Assembly: GCF_041429775.1 (NCBI RefSeq)
Contig: NZ_CP163422.1
Coordinates: 62,001-126,000 of the forward strand
DNA from: Glycocaulis abyssi
GTDB lineage: Bacteria; Pseudomonadota; Alphaproteobacteria; Caulobacterales; Maricaulaceae
Direction of reading: 5' to 3'
Length of the DNA: 64,000 nt
This document shows, one piece after another, positions 19,206 through 28,569 of this stretch; the stretch's first letter is position 1; each line of letters starts with the position of its first letter. The notes under the pieces were generated by a model. The model did no database searches and had not been told where the DNA came from. It saw only the letters and a list, made by a program, of their open reading frames with translations. The position numbers and the translations under genes were made by a program.

Positions 19206-19688
19206 TCACAGAACAGGTATCGCGCGGCCTTCAATCGTCTCCACGGCGATCAATCCGATCTCGGCATACCGGCTGTCATACGAGTCCAGCGCGTCCGTGA
19301 CCGCGAAAACATAACCTTCGGGAATGATGCCAGGCGCTATCGGCTCAAGCCCCCTGCCCTCGCGGCTTTCGTTGAGCGCGACACCGGACCAGTCTCCAGC
19401 GACGCTGACGCGCCGCCCCTCGACCTCGATCCGATCGCCCGCCACACCCACGATCCGCTTCACAAACAGACCGTGATAAGCCGCCGTCTCCGGCGCGGGG
19501 AACACGGCCAGCTCACCGCGCCCCGGTAGCTCGCCCCGATCCACGATGAATGCCCAATGTGGCAAGCTCTCCGACAGATTAAGGCCGGCATACCAGCGTG
19601 GCTGAACGTTCAGCATCACGACAAACACGCAGCCAATCGCGACGACGCCGCCTAACCTGCCGATCATCGCCCAGGACAGGTTCATCAC
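19206..19688 (-). CDS. traF: TraF-like S26 signal peptidase of the conjugation system
   Basis: 160 residues. Signal peptidase I fold with one N-terminal membrane helix, a catalytic Ser in NLSESLPHWAFIV and the catalytic Lys in VKRIVGVAGD. Such peptidases (TraF of RP4, TrhF of H-type systems) process the pilin or other transfer proteins. Its start overlaps the trbI stop by four bases. The name follows RP4 usage and should not be confused with the unrelated thioredoxin-like TraF of F. Confidence 0.85.
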   Translation of the reverse strand: MMNLSWAMIGRLGGVVAIGCVFVVMLNVQPRWYAGLNLSESLPHWAFIVDRGELPGRGELAVFPAPETAAYHGLFVKRIVGVAGDRIEVEGRRVSVAGDWSGVALNESREGRGLEPIAPGIIPEGYVFAVTDALDSYDSRYAEIGLIAVETIEGRAIPVL

Positions 19689-20122
19689 TCCGCCCTTTGC
19701 CTCGCAGCGCCGATCTCGCGCATTGTCTCGCGATGCACCCAGCCGGTTATGTCGGTCATACGATCGCCCCGGCCGACGACCGCTTCCGAAGCGATGACGA
19801 CCGTGCCGGTCCGGGACGAAAACTCCTGGGTGAGCATATGGGCCGTCACCAGATAGCGATCGGTCATCCCTTCCAGTTCACTCGACGGCACCAGCTCCAC
19901 GATCTCACTGGCGAAGAGGGACGCCAGCTGTTCATAGGACACCATCACCATTTCGTCCTGCTTCTGGCGGCTCTCATGGAGCGCCAGCAGGCTAAGTCCG
20001 GTTGAAATGATGATCGCTCCGCACAGAGCCAGATCACCGATGTTTATCCCGCCGAACGCCCGGCGAATCCCTGCCAGAAGGCCCCTGCCCTCTTGGCCGA
20101 TTTCTATGCTTGATTCAGCCAT
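19685..20122 (-). CDS. trbI: TrbI, F-type conjugation protein
   Basis: About 145 residues. A single membrane helix (LALCGAIIISTGLSLLAL) is followed by a periplasmic part (ELEGMTDRYLVTAHMLTQEF), matching the F-type TrbI family, which influences pilus outgrowth and retraction. Start at 20122 has AGGAAGG upstream. It overlaps the end of the preceding membrane-protein gene by about 19 bases. Confidence 0.75.
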   Translation of the reverse strand: MAESSIEIGQEGRGLLAGIRRAFGGINIGDLALCGAIIISTGLSLLALHESRQKQDEMVMVSYEQLASLFASEIVELVPSSELEGMTDRYLVTAHMLTQEFSSRTGTVVIASEAVVGRGDRMTDITGWVHRETMREIGAARQRAE

Positions 20123-20391
20123 TGCGGCCTTCCTTTCCAACGTAGTGCGACAACGATCCCCAGCCATACGCACCAGACCGGCACAGCCACGCCAAGGAAC
20201 GCCAGGCGAGCGCCTTCTTCAGCGCGCGCGAAGTGGGTGAGGAAACTTCCGAGGAGGCCAGACGCGAGTACCAGATTGCCGCCCGTTACCAGCAGCAGCA
20301 GCACAATCTGTCCGCCATAAGTCAGGGCGATACATTCCACGGCCCAAACCAGCTGGACCACGACCCGACGCAAGAGGGAGATCGCGCCCAT
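20104..20391 (-). CDS. Small integral membrane protein between traC and trbI
   Basis: 95 residues, family not recognised. Two or three hydrophobic helices (around residues 10-34, 38-50 and 62-82) dominate; the tail is short and basic (RWKGRPQWLNQA). It sits between traC and trbI with three bases to traC and an overlap with trbI, so it is part of the tra operon and probably an inner-membrane accessory protein. Confidence 0.7.
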   Translation of the reverse strand: MGAISLLRRVVVQLVWAVECIALTYGGQIVLLLLVTGGNLVLASGLLGSFLTHFARAEEGARLAFLGVAVPVWCVWLGIVVALRWKGRPQWLNQA

Positions 20392-20394
20392 CGG

Positions 20395-22971
20395 CTATCC
20401 CTTCATCGCCAGCTCAGCCACGACCTCAGCCAGATCGCGGCCAGCCTCAACGCCGGCGCGGATTCGCGCATAATCGGCAGGGCTGGAAGAGAAAGCTTTC
20501 GCTGTGAACGGATCGAGCGTTAGCCGGGCCACAAGCTTCGTGCCTGGTCCGGTTATGAGCATTTCGGAGAACTCGCCGCGGCTCATCTTGAGTGTCTTGA
20601 TCGTACCGAGCGTGGCGTCGTCCATCGAAAGACGCTTGGAGGAGCGAAGGCCCTCCGCCTCTTCCTCACTGATGCGCAGCAGGATCCGCCAGGCGCTATT
20701 CTCGAACGCAGCGCGAGATCCATCATTCGCGTAGTAGTCATTGACCGACTGCGTGCCGGTCACGAGCGAACCACCTTCCTTGCGCGCACGACGGGCAAAG
20801 CCCTCGATAAACCGGGCCGCAGGCCCGCCGCCCAGCATCTGCCAGGCCTCATCGATGAACACCATCTTGCGCTGGCCGCGCCCGCCAATCTTCATACGCT
20901 GATCGACCTGGAAGAGCAGGCACAGGATGATAACCCCGCGCAGCTCCTTCATGCTCTCCAGATCCGAAAGCTCGTACACCGTGAACGGGTTGTGTGTGGT
21001 CAGCGATGCTTGTCCGTTGAAGAACTCCTTGTACCGGCCGACACCGTAAGGACTCATGCCCTGCGCAATGAGGTCGGCCGTTGGTGTTTTCATCTTCAGC
21101 AAAATCTGGCGAACATCTTCGACTGAGCCCTTGCGGCCCTTCTTCTTCCAGACCGTGCCAACTGCCTCGTCGATTACACCCAGCTCATCTCTCGAAGCGC
21201 CTTCCTCTCCGAAAGCCATCAACTCGATCACCTGGACAATGGAATCGAGTGCCTGAAGCCGGTCGTCATGGCTGGTCAGCGCTTTTTCGCTAACGAGTGA
21301 GAACGGATTGACGCAAATCGCTTTGTCGGCCCGGAAGACAACATGCTCACCACCGAGCAAATGGCACATCGTCTCGAAAGACCGGCCATCATCGACCACA
21401 ATCGCATGATAGCCAGCCGCCAGCCCGTCCGCGCAAAGCGACTGCATGAAAACCGATTTGCCCGAGCCGGACTCGCCCGTCACGGCCACATTATGGTTGC
21501 CCTCGCCCTCATTCTGGAACTGAGACCAGAACAGAGGCTGACCAAGCCTGGTCATAAGCATCATGTGCGGATGGCCAAAACTCTTCGGCTGCCCCTGCAG
21601 CGGCGCAAGCGCCGGCATGTGGCGGGTGAGACCCGTCCTCAGCAGGCGCATATTCTCCAGATCGGTCGAGAAATTGTCTCCATATCCCATCGGGAGCTGC
21701 GTCAGCATCGAGATCAGGTGGGCGCTATCATTACGCTCCAGATCCCACCCACGCGTCCGGTAGAGATTGCGCAGATTGCGCTCGGCTTCCTCGCCTGCCC
21801 CGTGCGGGCATTGCACCATGATCTGGTAACAGAACCGCACCAGCCGGGCGCCATCTTGTACCTCGGTATTGGCAGCTTGCCACTCGCGCGCCTTTTCAAG
21901 CACGGCCGGAAAGAACTTCGCCACCGGCGAGCTGAACTGCCTGCCTGCCTTCGCAGCACTCAGGCCTGCCTTCGACTGGCTTTTCTCCCGGCTAAGATAC
22001 GTGATCTGCAAGGTCTTCCAGACCGACCCGGACAGCCGCATCGTATCTTGCGACCAGTCGCCAAGAAGCGAGGCCATCATGGACTGGCTGGACTCGTGCG
22101 GAAGGCGGGATACCGAGAAGGTCCGCACCTCATTGCGCGACTGCATCAGCTGGCGCGCACGAAGCGTCCCCTTCAGATACGAATGCACCCCGTAGCCTGT
22201 ATTCTCCAGCTCCAGGCGGGGCTTGAACACTTCAATCGAGCTATCGCTGCGTACCATCTGGTCGCAGACCCAGCTTTGCGGGTCGTATTCAACCTCCGGA
22301 TTGCACGTGTCGCGACCCATATTCAGCCACCCTGAAACAAGCGAAATCACACCGCTCGCGTTCAGGCTTTCCGCCGGATGACCCAGCGTGTCGAAGCTCT
22401 TCTGGACCCTCTCCCTCAGCTCAATCAGGCTCGCAATCGCACGTGTCGCATTTGTCTTCGGCATCGAGGCCGAAACAAACACCCTAAAATCTCTGGCATG
22501 ATATGGCCCGCTGCGAGAACCGCTCTTCCAGATCATATCCTTGAAATAGTCGGCGCGCTGCCGGCCGATCGTCTCCATCACGCCGCCGCGCTTCACACGG
22601 GGGCCCGCCCATTTTTCGAGAATCGTCCCGACATAGGGCGACGAGTAAGACGAAATCTGAACATGCACTTCATCGGGCATCGCCTCTTCGAGCACGCCCT
22701 GGATAATGGATTCAGTTTGGGTGTCCCCGCCCGTCAGGGGCCAGACTTCCAACACCCAGCCAAACGAATGAAGGTTCTCGAATATCCGGTTCTCTTCGTC
22801 ATAAGTGCGGTACGGCAGATAGCCCGCTATCGAGCTGGCACGTGCGTGATAGCGGGCCCGATCAGACGGAATACGGTCGCCCAGCAGGTACTCGCTGGCA
22901 GCATCGAGCGCCGGACCTACGCCAATACGGTCCAGCAATCCGTCGAGTTTGTCGAACGCCGCGCCCAGCAT
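20395..22971 (-). CDS. traC: TraC, ATPase of the F-type secretion system
   Basis: 858 residues, VirB4-class ATPase that energises pilus assembly at the inner membrane. Walker A TGESGSGKS lies near residue 498 and Walker B MVFIDEAWQMLGGG near 700. The N-terminal half is the TraC-specific region (YLPYRTYDEENRIFEN). Length is normal for the family. It abuts traV on one side and the small membrane-protein gene on the other. Confidence 0.97.
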   Translation of the reverse strand: MLGAAFDKLDGLLDRIGVGPALDAASEYLLGDRIPSDRARYHARASSIAGYLPYRTYDEENRIFENLHSFGWVLEVWPLTGGDTQTESIIQGVLEEAMPDEVHVQISSYSSPYVGTILEKWAGPRVKRGGVMETIGRQRADYFKDMIWKSGSRSGPYHARDFRVFVSASMPKTNATRAIASLIELRERVQKSFDTLGHPAESLNASGVISLVSGWLNMGRDTCNPEVEYDPQSWVCDQMVRSDSSIEVFKPRLELENTGYGVHSYLKGTLRARQLMQSRNEVRTFSVSRLPHESSQSMMASLLGDWSQDTMRLSGSVWKTLQITYLSREKSQSKAGLSAAKAGRQFSSPVAKFFPAVLEKAREWQAANTEVQDGARLVRFCYQIMVQCPHGAGEEAERNLRNLYRTRGWDLERNDSAHLISMLTQLPMGYGDNFSTDLENMRLLRTGLTRHMPALAPLQGQPKSFGHPHMMLMTRLGQPLFWSQFQNEGEGNHNVAVTGESGSGKSVFMQSLCADGLAAGYHAIVVDDGRSFETMCHLLGGEHVVFRADKAICVNPFSLVSEKALTSHDDRLQALDSIVQVIELMAFGEEGASRDELGVIDEAVGTVWKKKGRKGSVEDVRQILLKMKTPTADLIAQGMSPYGVGRYKEFFNGQASLTTHNPFTVYELSDLESMKELRGVIILCLLFQVDQRMKIGGRGQRKMVFIDEAWQMLGGGPAARFIEGFARRARKEGGSLVTGTQSVNDYYANDGSRAAFENSAWRILLRISEEEAEGLRSSKRLSMDDATLGTIKTLKMSRGEFSEMLITGPGTKLVARLTLDPFTAKAFSSSPADYARIRAGVEAGRDLAEVVAELAMKG

Positions 22972-23349
22972 CTAGCGCTCCCGGCCAGGAGCGCGCGCAC
23001 TGGCAGGTGCCGCCCACTGCTCGTCGCCGTAAGGGGCGAAAATCGTCGTGCCGGCATGATACCGCCCGTCGCCATCAACCCACGGGGCGAGCGTCACCCG
23101 CAAAATCTGGCGGCCATAGAGAGTCGGCCGGTCTGGCGCATTCGATACCAGCGGCCCATGCGGCCCGACATGGATCCTGCCCGCACTGACCTCGTGAACA
23201 TCGATGTCATTGCTCGCGATATCCGCGCACGTGCTGTTGCCGAGCGCCCGGCAGCTCCATTCGCCCGAAACGGACGAGCCGCGAAACGTGCTGCAGCCTG
23301 TCACCAGACCCGCTGCAACAATGACACTCAATACATGACCAAGCTTCAT
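22972..23349 (-). CDS. traV: TraV, outer-membrane lipoprotein
   Basis: 125 residues with a lipoprotein signal (LVTGC, lipidated Cys19). TraV anchors the TraK/TraB core complex in the outer membrane. The mature protein has conserved Cys residues in EWSCRALGNSTCADI and a C-terminal region rich in Ala and Arg. Its stop is directly followed by the traC start. Confidence 0.85.
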   Translation of the reverse strand: MKLGHVLSVIVAAGLVTGCSTFRGSSVSGEWSCRALGNSTCADIASNDIDVHEVSAGRIHVGPHGPLVSNAPDRPTLYGRQILRVTLAPWVDGDGRYHAGTTIFAPYGDEQWAAPASARAPGRER

Positions 23350-23360
23350 CGCCCCCTCCC

Positions 23361-24260
23361 CTAGCTTTCGCTATTGATGAAGGCGGTGATCTGTTCGAGC
23401 GGCATATATCCGCCCGGCAGACGCCGGCCGTCCTCAAACACCATTGTTGGTGTCCCGCGCATGCCAAAACTCGACGCGAAGGAGGTGTTGGCCGCGATCA
23501 CGGGGCCATATTCTGCAGCGCATTCAGCCTGCTCGCGAGACACAGACACCGTACCGCTGGCGTACATGTCGTCGGCAGCCTGAGACCTGTCCTCGGCGCA
23601 AAGAACCAGAGCGGCGCGTGCGCCCCCTCCCCGGCCAAGCCAGTCCACGTAATATTCGCGAACCTCAAAATCCGTCGCGCGGACCAGTTCATTGTGCAGG
23701 CGCTGGCAATAAGGACATGTCAGATCGGAGAAGACGTGCAGGACGGGCAGGCCCTGTCCGCCATTATGAACCACGGCATTCTCCACCGGCAGCGTCACCT
23801 CGACACTGACTACGGCCTCCCCGCCGCGCCCCGGCGGAACCGCAGGAGGCTGAGCCCCCTGCCCGCCAGCTACGCGATCCGGGCCGCCGTTGCGCACCTG
23901 AGCGTCACCGGCCAGAAGATTGGCAAACCCCACGACCGCCTCCCGGCGCCGTGCTGTAACATCCTCTCGCGCTTCGAGATCGTAGATCGAGCCCGTGTAG
24001 GCATACCCCCGGCGCGGATCTACATAGAAGATCCTTTCGCCCGCGATCACCTCGCAAAGACCCGCCACGGCCTCGCAATTGACACTGGTGACAGCAATCC
24101 CTGGAAGGAGCCCTTCCACCTGGGAAATCGTCATTTCAGCCGCCCTGCCGTCCGACCGGGACAGATGGGCCACAGTGAGCGCAGCGGCCGCTGTTGACCC
24201 CAGAACCGCGATCAGGACCGCTGCACCGGCGTACAGAATTTTCTTGTTGGGTGACTTCAT
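23361..24260 (-). CDS. DsbC-like thiol-disulfide isomerase of the tra operon
   Basis: 299 residues. An N-terminal membrane anchor (ILYAGAAVLIAVLGSTAAAA) is followed by a DsbC-type dimerisation segment and a thioredoxin fold with CPYC in FSDLTCPYCQRLHNELV, plus the cis-Pro loop GTPTMVFEDGRR. It probably forms or corrects disulfides in the Cys-rich TraU, TraV and related periplasmic proteins. Location between traB and traV resembles F-type and SXT-type operons that carry their own DsbC. Confidence 0.9.
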   Translation of the reverse strand: MKSPNKKILYAGAAVLIAVLGSTAAAALTVAHLSRSDGRAAEMTISQVEGLLPGIAVTSVNCEAVAGLCEVIAGERIFYVDPRRGYAYTGSIYDLEAREDVTARRREAVVGFANLLAGDAQVRNGGPDRVAGGQGAQPPAVPPGRGGEAVVSVEVTLPVENAVVHNGGQGLPVLHVFSDLTCPYCQRLHNELVRATDFEVREYYVDWLGRGGGARAALVLCAEDRSQAADDMYASGTVSVSREQAECAAEYGPVIAANTSFASSFGMRGTPTMVFEDGRRLPGGYMPLEQITAFINSES

Positions 24261-24274
24261 GCCTCTAGCTCCCT

Positions 24275-25537
24275 TTAGCGAACCACAACGCCAGAAAGGA
24301 ACACGATCTCGACATCGATCCCCGTCGGCATTTCAATAACCGGCTGATATTGTTCAGCCCTCTGGATGTAATACTGGGCGAGCTGGCTGGCTGCGCTCGA
24401 CACGCCAGACCCCGCCGAGCTGATGGCAATATCCGAGGCGCTTGGCAGTTCAGCGGCGCCCGTAAGCCCACCCAGCGTGCCTGGCTGGCCAACACGGCTG
24501 AACGCATTGCCAAGCCCCTGCAGCGTGCCCGCGATAAGCGCGCGCTCAGTCAGATCGCCCTCACGGCTAATGACGCGCCCGCGTACACCGGCCTTGCCGG
24601 CAAAAACGACATAGCCTTCCACGCTGGACTCCGACACGCGGCCCGACCCGTCATTTACCGGGCAGGTCATGCGCTGCAGGCGCACATACACGCGCTCAGA
24701 CGACAATTCGCCGTAAGCCGCCCCGTTAACGAGACAGCCTTCGATATCAGTCTCGTAAACCTGCCCGCCTTCAATGGCCGAGCGTGCCTGCCCGCTTATT
24801 CGCAATAGCACCGGCTTGGGATCTGACGAGAAACTGGTCCCTGTCGCCGCATCCACACCCACCAGTACACGCGCCGACGCATAGGAATTGGGCGGCACGT
24901 AATTGTTAGGGTCGCGGATCACGGCGCGTTGAAGGGAGGCGGACTCTCCTTGTGTCGCTGTTGAAAACACAACGGAATGCAAAGCCCGTCCGCCGGATGT
25001 CTCAAGTCCCGCTGTCGAACTTCCGCCTGCCCGTGAAGAATCCGCCTCCACAACACCCCTTTGACGGAAGGGGTCCGGTTCGGAGCCCTGCCCCGCAGTG
25101 CTCCAGCTCTGGCTCGAAGTCGCACTCGCAGTTGACCGCGCATTGGCTTCATCCAGCGCCGCGCCGAGCTGCTCGATGATCGCGTTGGCTTCTTCCTGGA
25201 TTTCCTCATTCGCCTGACGCTGAGATTCCAGATCACGCCGGAGCTCTTCATTCTCCCGCGCCACACCATCACGCTCTACGCGTATCGATCCGAGCTGCTC
25301 TTCCACTGTGCGCAGCCGGCCTTCATAGATCTCGAAATGCGTGCGCTCGCCTACGGGTTGCCGCGCAAGGTCCGTCATGCTCGCACTCGACGGCGGCATC
25401 GCACTTTCCATGCGGGAAACCGGATCGGAGTTGTTGCCCGAGAGGACGAACCAGATCCCGGCTGCCGCCAGAACAATCACTATCAAGCCGACCAGCAGCT
25501 TGCGACGGTGCTGGCTTCGCGTGTTCTCGTCAGCCAT
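24275..25537 (-). CDS. traB: TraB, VirB10-like channel protein
   Basis: 420 residues. One membrane helix (LLVGLIVIVLAAAGIWFVL, near residues 14-32), a coiled coil at about 70-125 (EEQLGSIRVERDGVARENEE), a variable linker, then the conserved TrbI/VirB10 beta-barrel domain (LVGVDAATGTSF, EGCLVNGAAYGELSSERVY). TraB spans the envelope and links inner-membrane parts to TraK and TraV. The stop and start overlap with traK by one base, showing coupling. Confidence 0.95.
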   Translation of the reverse strand: MADENTRSQHRRKLLVGLIVIVLAAAGIWFVLSGNNSDPVSRMESAMPPSSASMTDLARQPVGERTHFEIYEGRLRTVEEQLGSIRVERDGVARENEELRRDLESQRQANEEIQEEANAIIEQLGAALDEANARSTASATSSQSWSTAGQGSEPDPFRQRGVVEADSSRAGGSSTAGLETSGGRALHSVVFSTATQGESASLQRAVIRDPNNYVPPNSYASARVLVGVDAATGTSFSSDPKPVLLRISGQARSAIEGGQVYETDIEGCLVNGAAYGELSSERVYVRLQRMTCPVNDGSGRVSESSVEGYVVFAGKAGVRGRVISREGDLTERALIAGTLQGLGNAFSRVGQPGTLGGLTGAAELPSASDIAISSAGSGVSSAASQLAQYYIQRAEQYQPVIEMPTGIDVEIVFLSGVVVR

Positions 25538-26298
25538 CAGCGGGCCTCCATCACTGTGAAGACACGTGCGCGGCCGCCAGCCGGTATCTCGTCCAGGCTG
25601 GAGACCACCGCGAGAACGGCCACATCAGCAAACGCCTCATGTCGAATATCGACATTGGCTGCAGTGATGTTCGAGAACTCGAAAAAGCGCGCTATCAGAC
25701 CGTCGCGCTCCACATCACCGATGATTGAGAGGCTCACGCCTTCGGAAATGATTTCAGGGCGGCTGCGGCGCCCCTGCGGCGACTGGCCTGCCGCCCATAC
25801 GGCAAACTCGACTATGCGCTGTGCGTGAACCTGAGCGCGGCCAGCGCGCGCAGGAGCCTGTCCACCCTCAGAGCCGATACCCGAAATGAAAATCTGCGCG
25901 GCTGGCTGATCCGCCAGCGTAAAGAGCGCCTGATAGGTCGCACCACGTTCTGTCGTGATGAAGGCACTGATAACCTGTCCAGGGCGGCCTCCGGACACCA
26001 CGCCATACAGATCACCGGTCGCGTCATCTCGCTCCCAGTTGATGACGGGGCCACCGGCCTCGCCATTCTGGGCCGATCGTACCCCGGCAACGCGATCACC
26101 ATCAAAACTGATCCGCGTCACTTCGCTGGTCGACAGAGTGGCGGGAAACCGCTCTCCATCTGCCAGCCGGAAATGGCTTTGACCCCACTCCCGGCCGTGA
26201 TCTGGAACCTGATCGTCCGCCAAGCTCGAAAATGTGAAGATGACGGCGGCGATACATGCGCCAACCAGGGCCCATGCCAAGTTCTCAACCCGCAGCAT
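25537..26298 (-). CDS. traK: TraK, secretin-like VirB9-type protein
   Basis: 253 residues with an N-terminal signal sequence (LAWALVGACIAAVIFTFSSLA). TraK forms the outer-membrane ring with TraV. The C-terminal SLSIIGDVERDGLIARFFEFSN fits the TraK family. It lies between an unknown 120-residue gene and traB. Confidence 0.88.
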   Translation of the reverse strand: MLRVENLAWALVGACIAAVIFTFSSLADDQVPDHGREWGQSHFRLADGERFPATLSTSEVTRISFDGDRVAGVRSAQNGEAGGPVINWERDDATGDLYGVVSGGRPGQVISAFITTERGATYQALFTLADQPAAQIFISGIGSEGGQAPARAGRAQVHAQRIVEFAVWAAGQSPQGRRSRPEIISEGVSLSIIGDVERDGLIARFFEFSNITAANVDIRHEAFADVAVLAVVSSLDEIPAGGRARVFTVMEAR

Positions 26299-26647
26299 GC
26301 GCGCTCTCCTTTATCTCAAAATCCAGCTCGATGATCTTGGCGCGTGGCGCCAGCGCCCAACGCGCGGCGTACGTCACTTCGAAGTCGCCATTACGGCCTC
26401 TCACCGATCCGCTGATGCTGATCAGAAGCCGTGTCTGCGATCCGGCGTAGCGATCCATGCCCCGCAGGTGAAAATGGTCGCCACGGCCTTTCATGGCGCG
26501 AAGAACCGATACGTTCCGCTTTGCCTTATTGCTCATCGCCGGCATGGCGAAGTCAGGCGACAACTGGCCAAACAGTTCATGACCGAGTTGGCGCATCTCC
26601 TGCTCGATCTGCTTCTGTCCGAGATCGAAGGTTTGAAGCTCGCTCAT
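26285..26647 (-). CDS. Unknown tra-operon protein between traE and traK
   Basis: 120 residues, no recognised family. The sequence is soluble and mixed alpha/beta: a helical start (EQEMRQLGHELFGQL) followed by a beta-rich second half (RLLISISGSVRGRNGDFEV). It overlaps traE by four bases and traK by 14 bases, so it is co-translated with core pilus genes and is probably a real component. No signal peptide is visible. Confidence 0.7.
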   Translation of the reverse strand: MSELQTFDLGQKQIEQEMRQLGHELFGQLSPDFAMPAMSNKAKRNVSVLRAMKGRGDHFHLRGMDRYAGSQTRLLISISGSVRGRNGDFEVTYAARWALAPRAKIIELDFEIKESAHAAG

Positions 26648-27252
26648 CGGTCGTCATCCTCTACAATCCGGCGACGACTGCGCGACTCGCTAAGCCGCGA
26701 ATCCCGCGCGTCGATCCGTGCAAATTCGATCAGGCGCAAGGACAGACCATCCAGCCGCCATTCCGCTGCGAACACAGCGTTCTCACGTGAGATCCGCTCG
26801 TCCCCAACATAGGTTTCGAGCACGCCGTGGATTTCCGAATAGGATTGGGAGCTTTCCGTGTAGAGCTCTACCGGATGGAAGACCGTAGACGTATTTGTCT
26901 CGATCCGATTCACCCGCTCCTCATTGAGCCGGCGCTCCATATCGCCATAAACCGAGGAATGAACCAGCCGCAGTACGGCCCGCTCGAAATATGCGCGATT
27001 TCGCGGATGGCGATTAAGAAACAGGCCCGCAACATCACGCGTCACCTGCTCTAGATACTCACGGCTAACGGTCCCACTGGATACGTGCATATCAGAGGTG
27101 AGCGTCGGCACCAGGATCACATCCTGACGCGTATTCATCAGCGCCAGCGCCATCATCCCGTTGCCTACTGCAAGGGCGCCCACCAATACGCTGGACACTA
27201 CCAGCTGGCGGGTCATCGACCGGAGTTTCTTGGCGGCCGCTTCCTGTTTCAT
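26644..27252 (-). CDS. traE: TraE, VirB5/8-like pilus assembly protein
   Basis: 202 residues. One membrane helix (LVVSSVLVGALAVGNGMMAL) then the periplasmic TraE domain (VSREYLEQVTRDVAGLFLNRHP). Start at 27252 overlaps the traL stop (TGATG); the open frame continues upstream into traL but that part is a shadow. TraE is required for pilus assembly in F-type systems. Confidence 0.9.
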   Translation of the reverse strand: MKQEAAAKKLRSMTRQLVVSSVLVGALAVGNGMMALALMNTRQDVILVPTLTSDMHVSSGTVSREYLEQVTRDVAGLFLNRHPRNRAYFERAVLRLVHSSVYGDMERRLNEERVNRIETNTSTVFHPVELYTESSQSYSEIHGVLETYVGDERISRENAVFAAEWRLDGLSLRLIEFARIDARDSRLSESRSRRRIVEDDDR

Positions 27253-27536
27253 CACCCTACCCATTCCCTGATCACTGAATCGGGTGAGCGGCGAAGACGC
27301 ACCATGTGCGCCGGCAATACCCAGTACAGCGATGCAATAAGATTTCGGATGGACAGGCCGCGCTTGGCGCGCTTCCAGACATTCCAGCTGACCACAAACG
27401 TCACGATGCCTGTGATTGGCATTCCAAATCCGAACCCGATAACCAGGCACCCCGCCAGAAGCAGGAATTCATCTATCGTGAAGATCAGGAACCGATCCGG
27501 TTCGTCGAGCATCTGGTATAGTCTGGTGCCAGCCAT
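27252..27536 (-). CDS. traL: TraL, pilus assembly membrane protein
   Basis: 94 residues. The opening YQMLDEPDRFLIFTIDEFLLL is the TraL signature (VirB3-like), followed by two closely spaced membrane helices and a basic tail. It lies between traA and traE, the F order. Confidence 0.9.
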   Translation of the reverse strand: MAGTRLYQMLDEPDRFLIFTIDEFLLLAGCLVIGFGFGMPITGIVTFVVSWNVWKRAKRGLSIRNLIASLYWVLPAHMVRLRRSPDSVIREWVG

Positions 27537-27628
27537 GGCGCGCCCCGTCCCGAGCGCGCAGCGCTACCAATCCAATCCGGTTATGGGCTTTCACTCCCGG
27601 TCAGATTCCAGCGCTGCGCGCTGTCTAA

Positions 27629-27967
27629 TCAGATGACCGCCGAAAACATTCCCGACACGAGGCCGGGTCCGAAGCTTGCCAGTCCGGCCAGAGCAAGACT
27701 TCCGAGGATAATCATCACGTTGAAGCGCACCACGCACATCACGACGGCGACCATCAGCGCGATAAGCGCCACCAGATTGCCGAGCGAGCCTTCCAGCCAG
27801 CCCGTAATCATCAAGATGAAGTCCTGGAATGTGCTGTCTGTCCCGCCCGCAAGCGCCGGTGCCGTAGCCAGTACAAAGCTACCTACCGCCAGCAACCCGG
27901 CCATGACGGCCATTTTCCCAAGGTTGCAAGAGAAATTCTTATCGTTCTCCAAACGACCGATTGACAT
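27629..27967 (-). CDS. traA: TraA, F-type pilin precursor
   Basis: 112 residues. A long leader ends in TAPALA, giving predicted cleavage after Ala40 and a mature pilin of about 72 residues. The mature part has two hydrophobic helices (FILMITGWLEG to VALIALMVAVVMCVV, and MIILGSLALAGLASFG) separated by a short basic turn (RFN), the TraA pilin plan. First gene of the leftward tra operon. Confidence 0.85.
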   Translation of the reverse strand: MSIGRLENDKNFSCNLGKMAVMAGLLAVGSFVLATAPALAGGTDSTFQDFILMITGWLEGSLGNLVALIALMVAVVMCVVRFNVMIILGSLALAGLASFGPGLVSGMFSAVI

Positions 27968-28569
27968 GATTGATCACCCCGTCAAGATTCCTGAAAAAAG
28001 CCAAGCACGGCTTGAGCTTATTCATTCCCATTCCTGTCAGAGCAGATCAATCACTAATGAGTCTCTATTTGGGCGATGTAATGCGCGTATGTTTTATGTC
28101 TGTCGCCTGACGGGCGACCTTTCTCTAATCAGCTCTTAATGCTTCTTAACCGGGTTGAGTGTTATTGCGCTTCTTTCGTTAATTTTTCGAGATTCTGCGA
28201 CCCATTCCGGGCGATTATCGTTCCGTCGCTTTAATTTTTGTCGCCTCAGCAAGCATTGTTACCTTACATCTTATGGCTGCACATGCGCTCCTTTCCATTA
28301 ATCATTGTAGCGCGCCATGTAACGGGCTTGTTCAATTGCGCTTCAGATGGCAGACCAGCCTAATTACAGGCCTTTATTAAGTAGAGTACATATTATAACT
28401 TCTTGCAGCCTGCATAACCATATTGTAACAATCGCCTGACATACAATGTACTAAACTATCAAGCAGTCAAATCAGTCCTTCTTTCATCCAACCGAATGCA
28501 CAGCTAAGCGCTTGCCCGCATCAATCCCTGTCGCTAGCGTTTTTGAGAGGGATTCGCAGAGGGGACATC
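27968..28569 (+). promoter_or_regulatory. AT-rich divergent intergenic region between traA and the rightward genes
   Basis: 600 bases with no gene, clearly richer in A and T than the flanks. It must hold the leftward tra promoter and the promoter for the rightward genes. Visible elements are a small hairpin (GTCGCC at 28102-28107 with GGCGAC at 28113-28118), TTGTAACAA, and TATAAC/TACAAT-like boxes between 28390 and 28460. None can be assigned with confidence. Confidence 0.45.

Noticed and set aside
21343-22335. Plus-strand open frame of 330 codons
   Set aside because: Antisense to traC.
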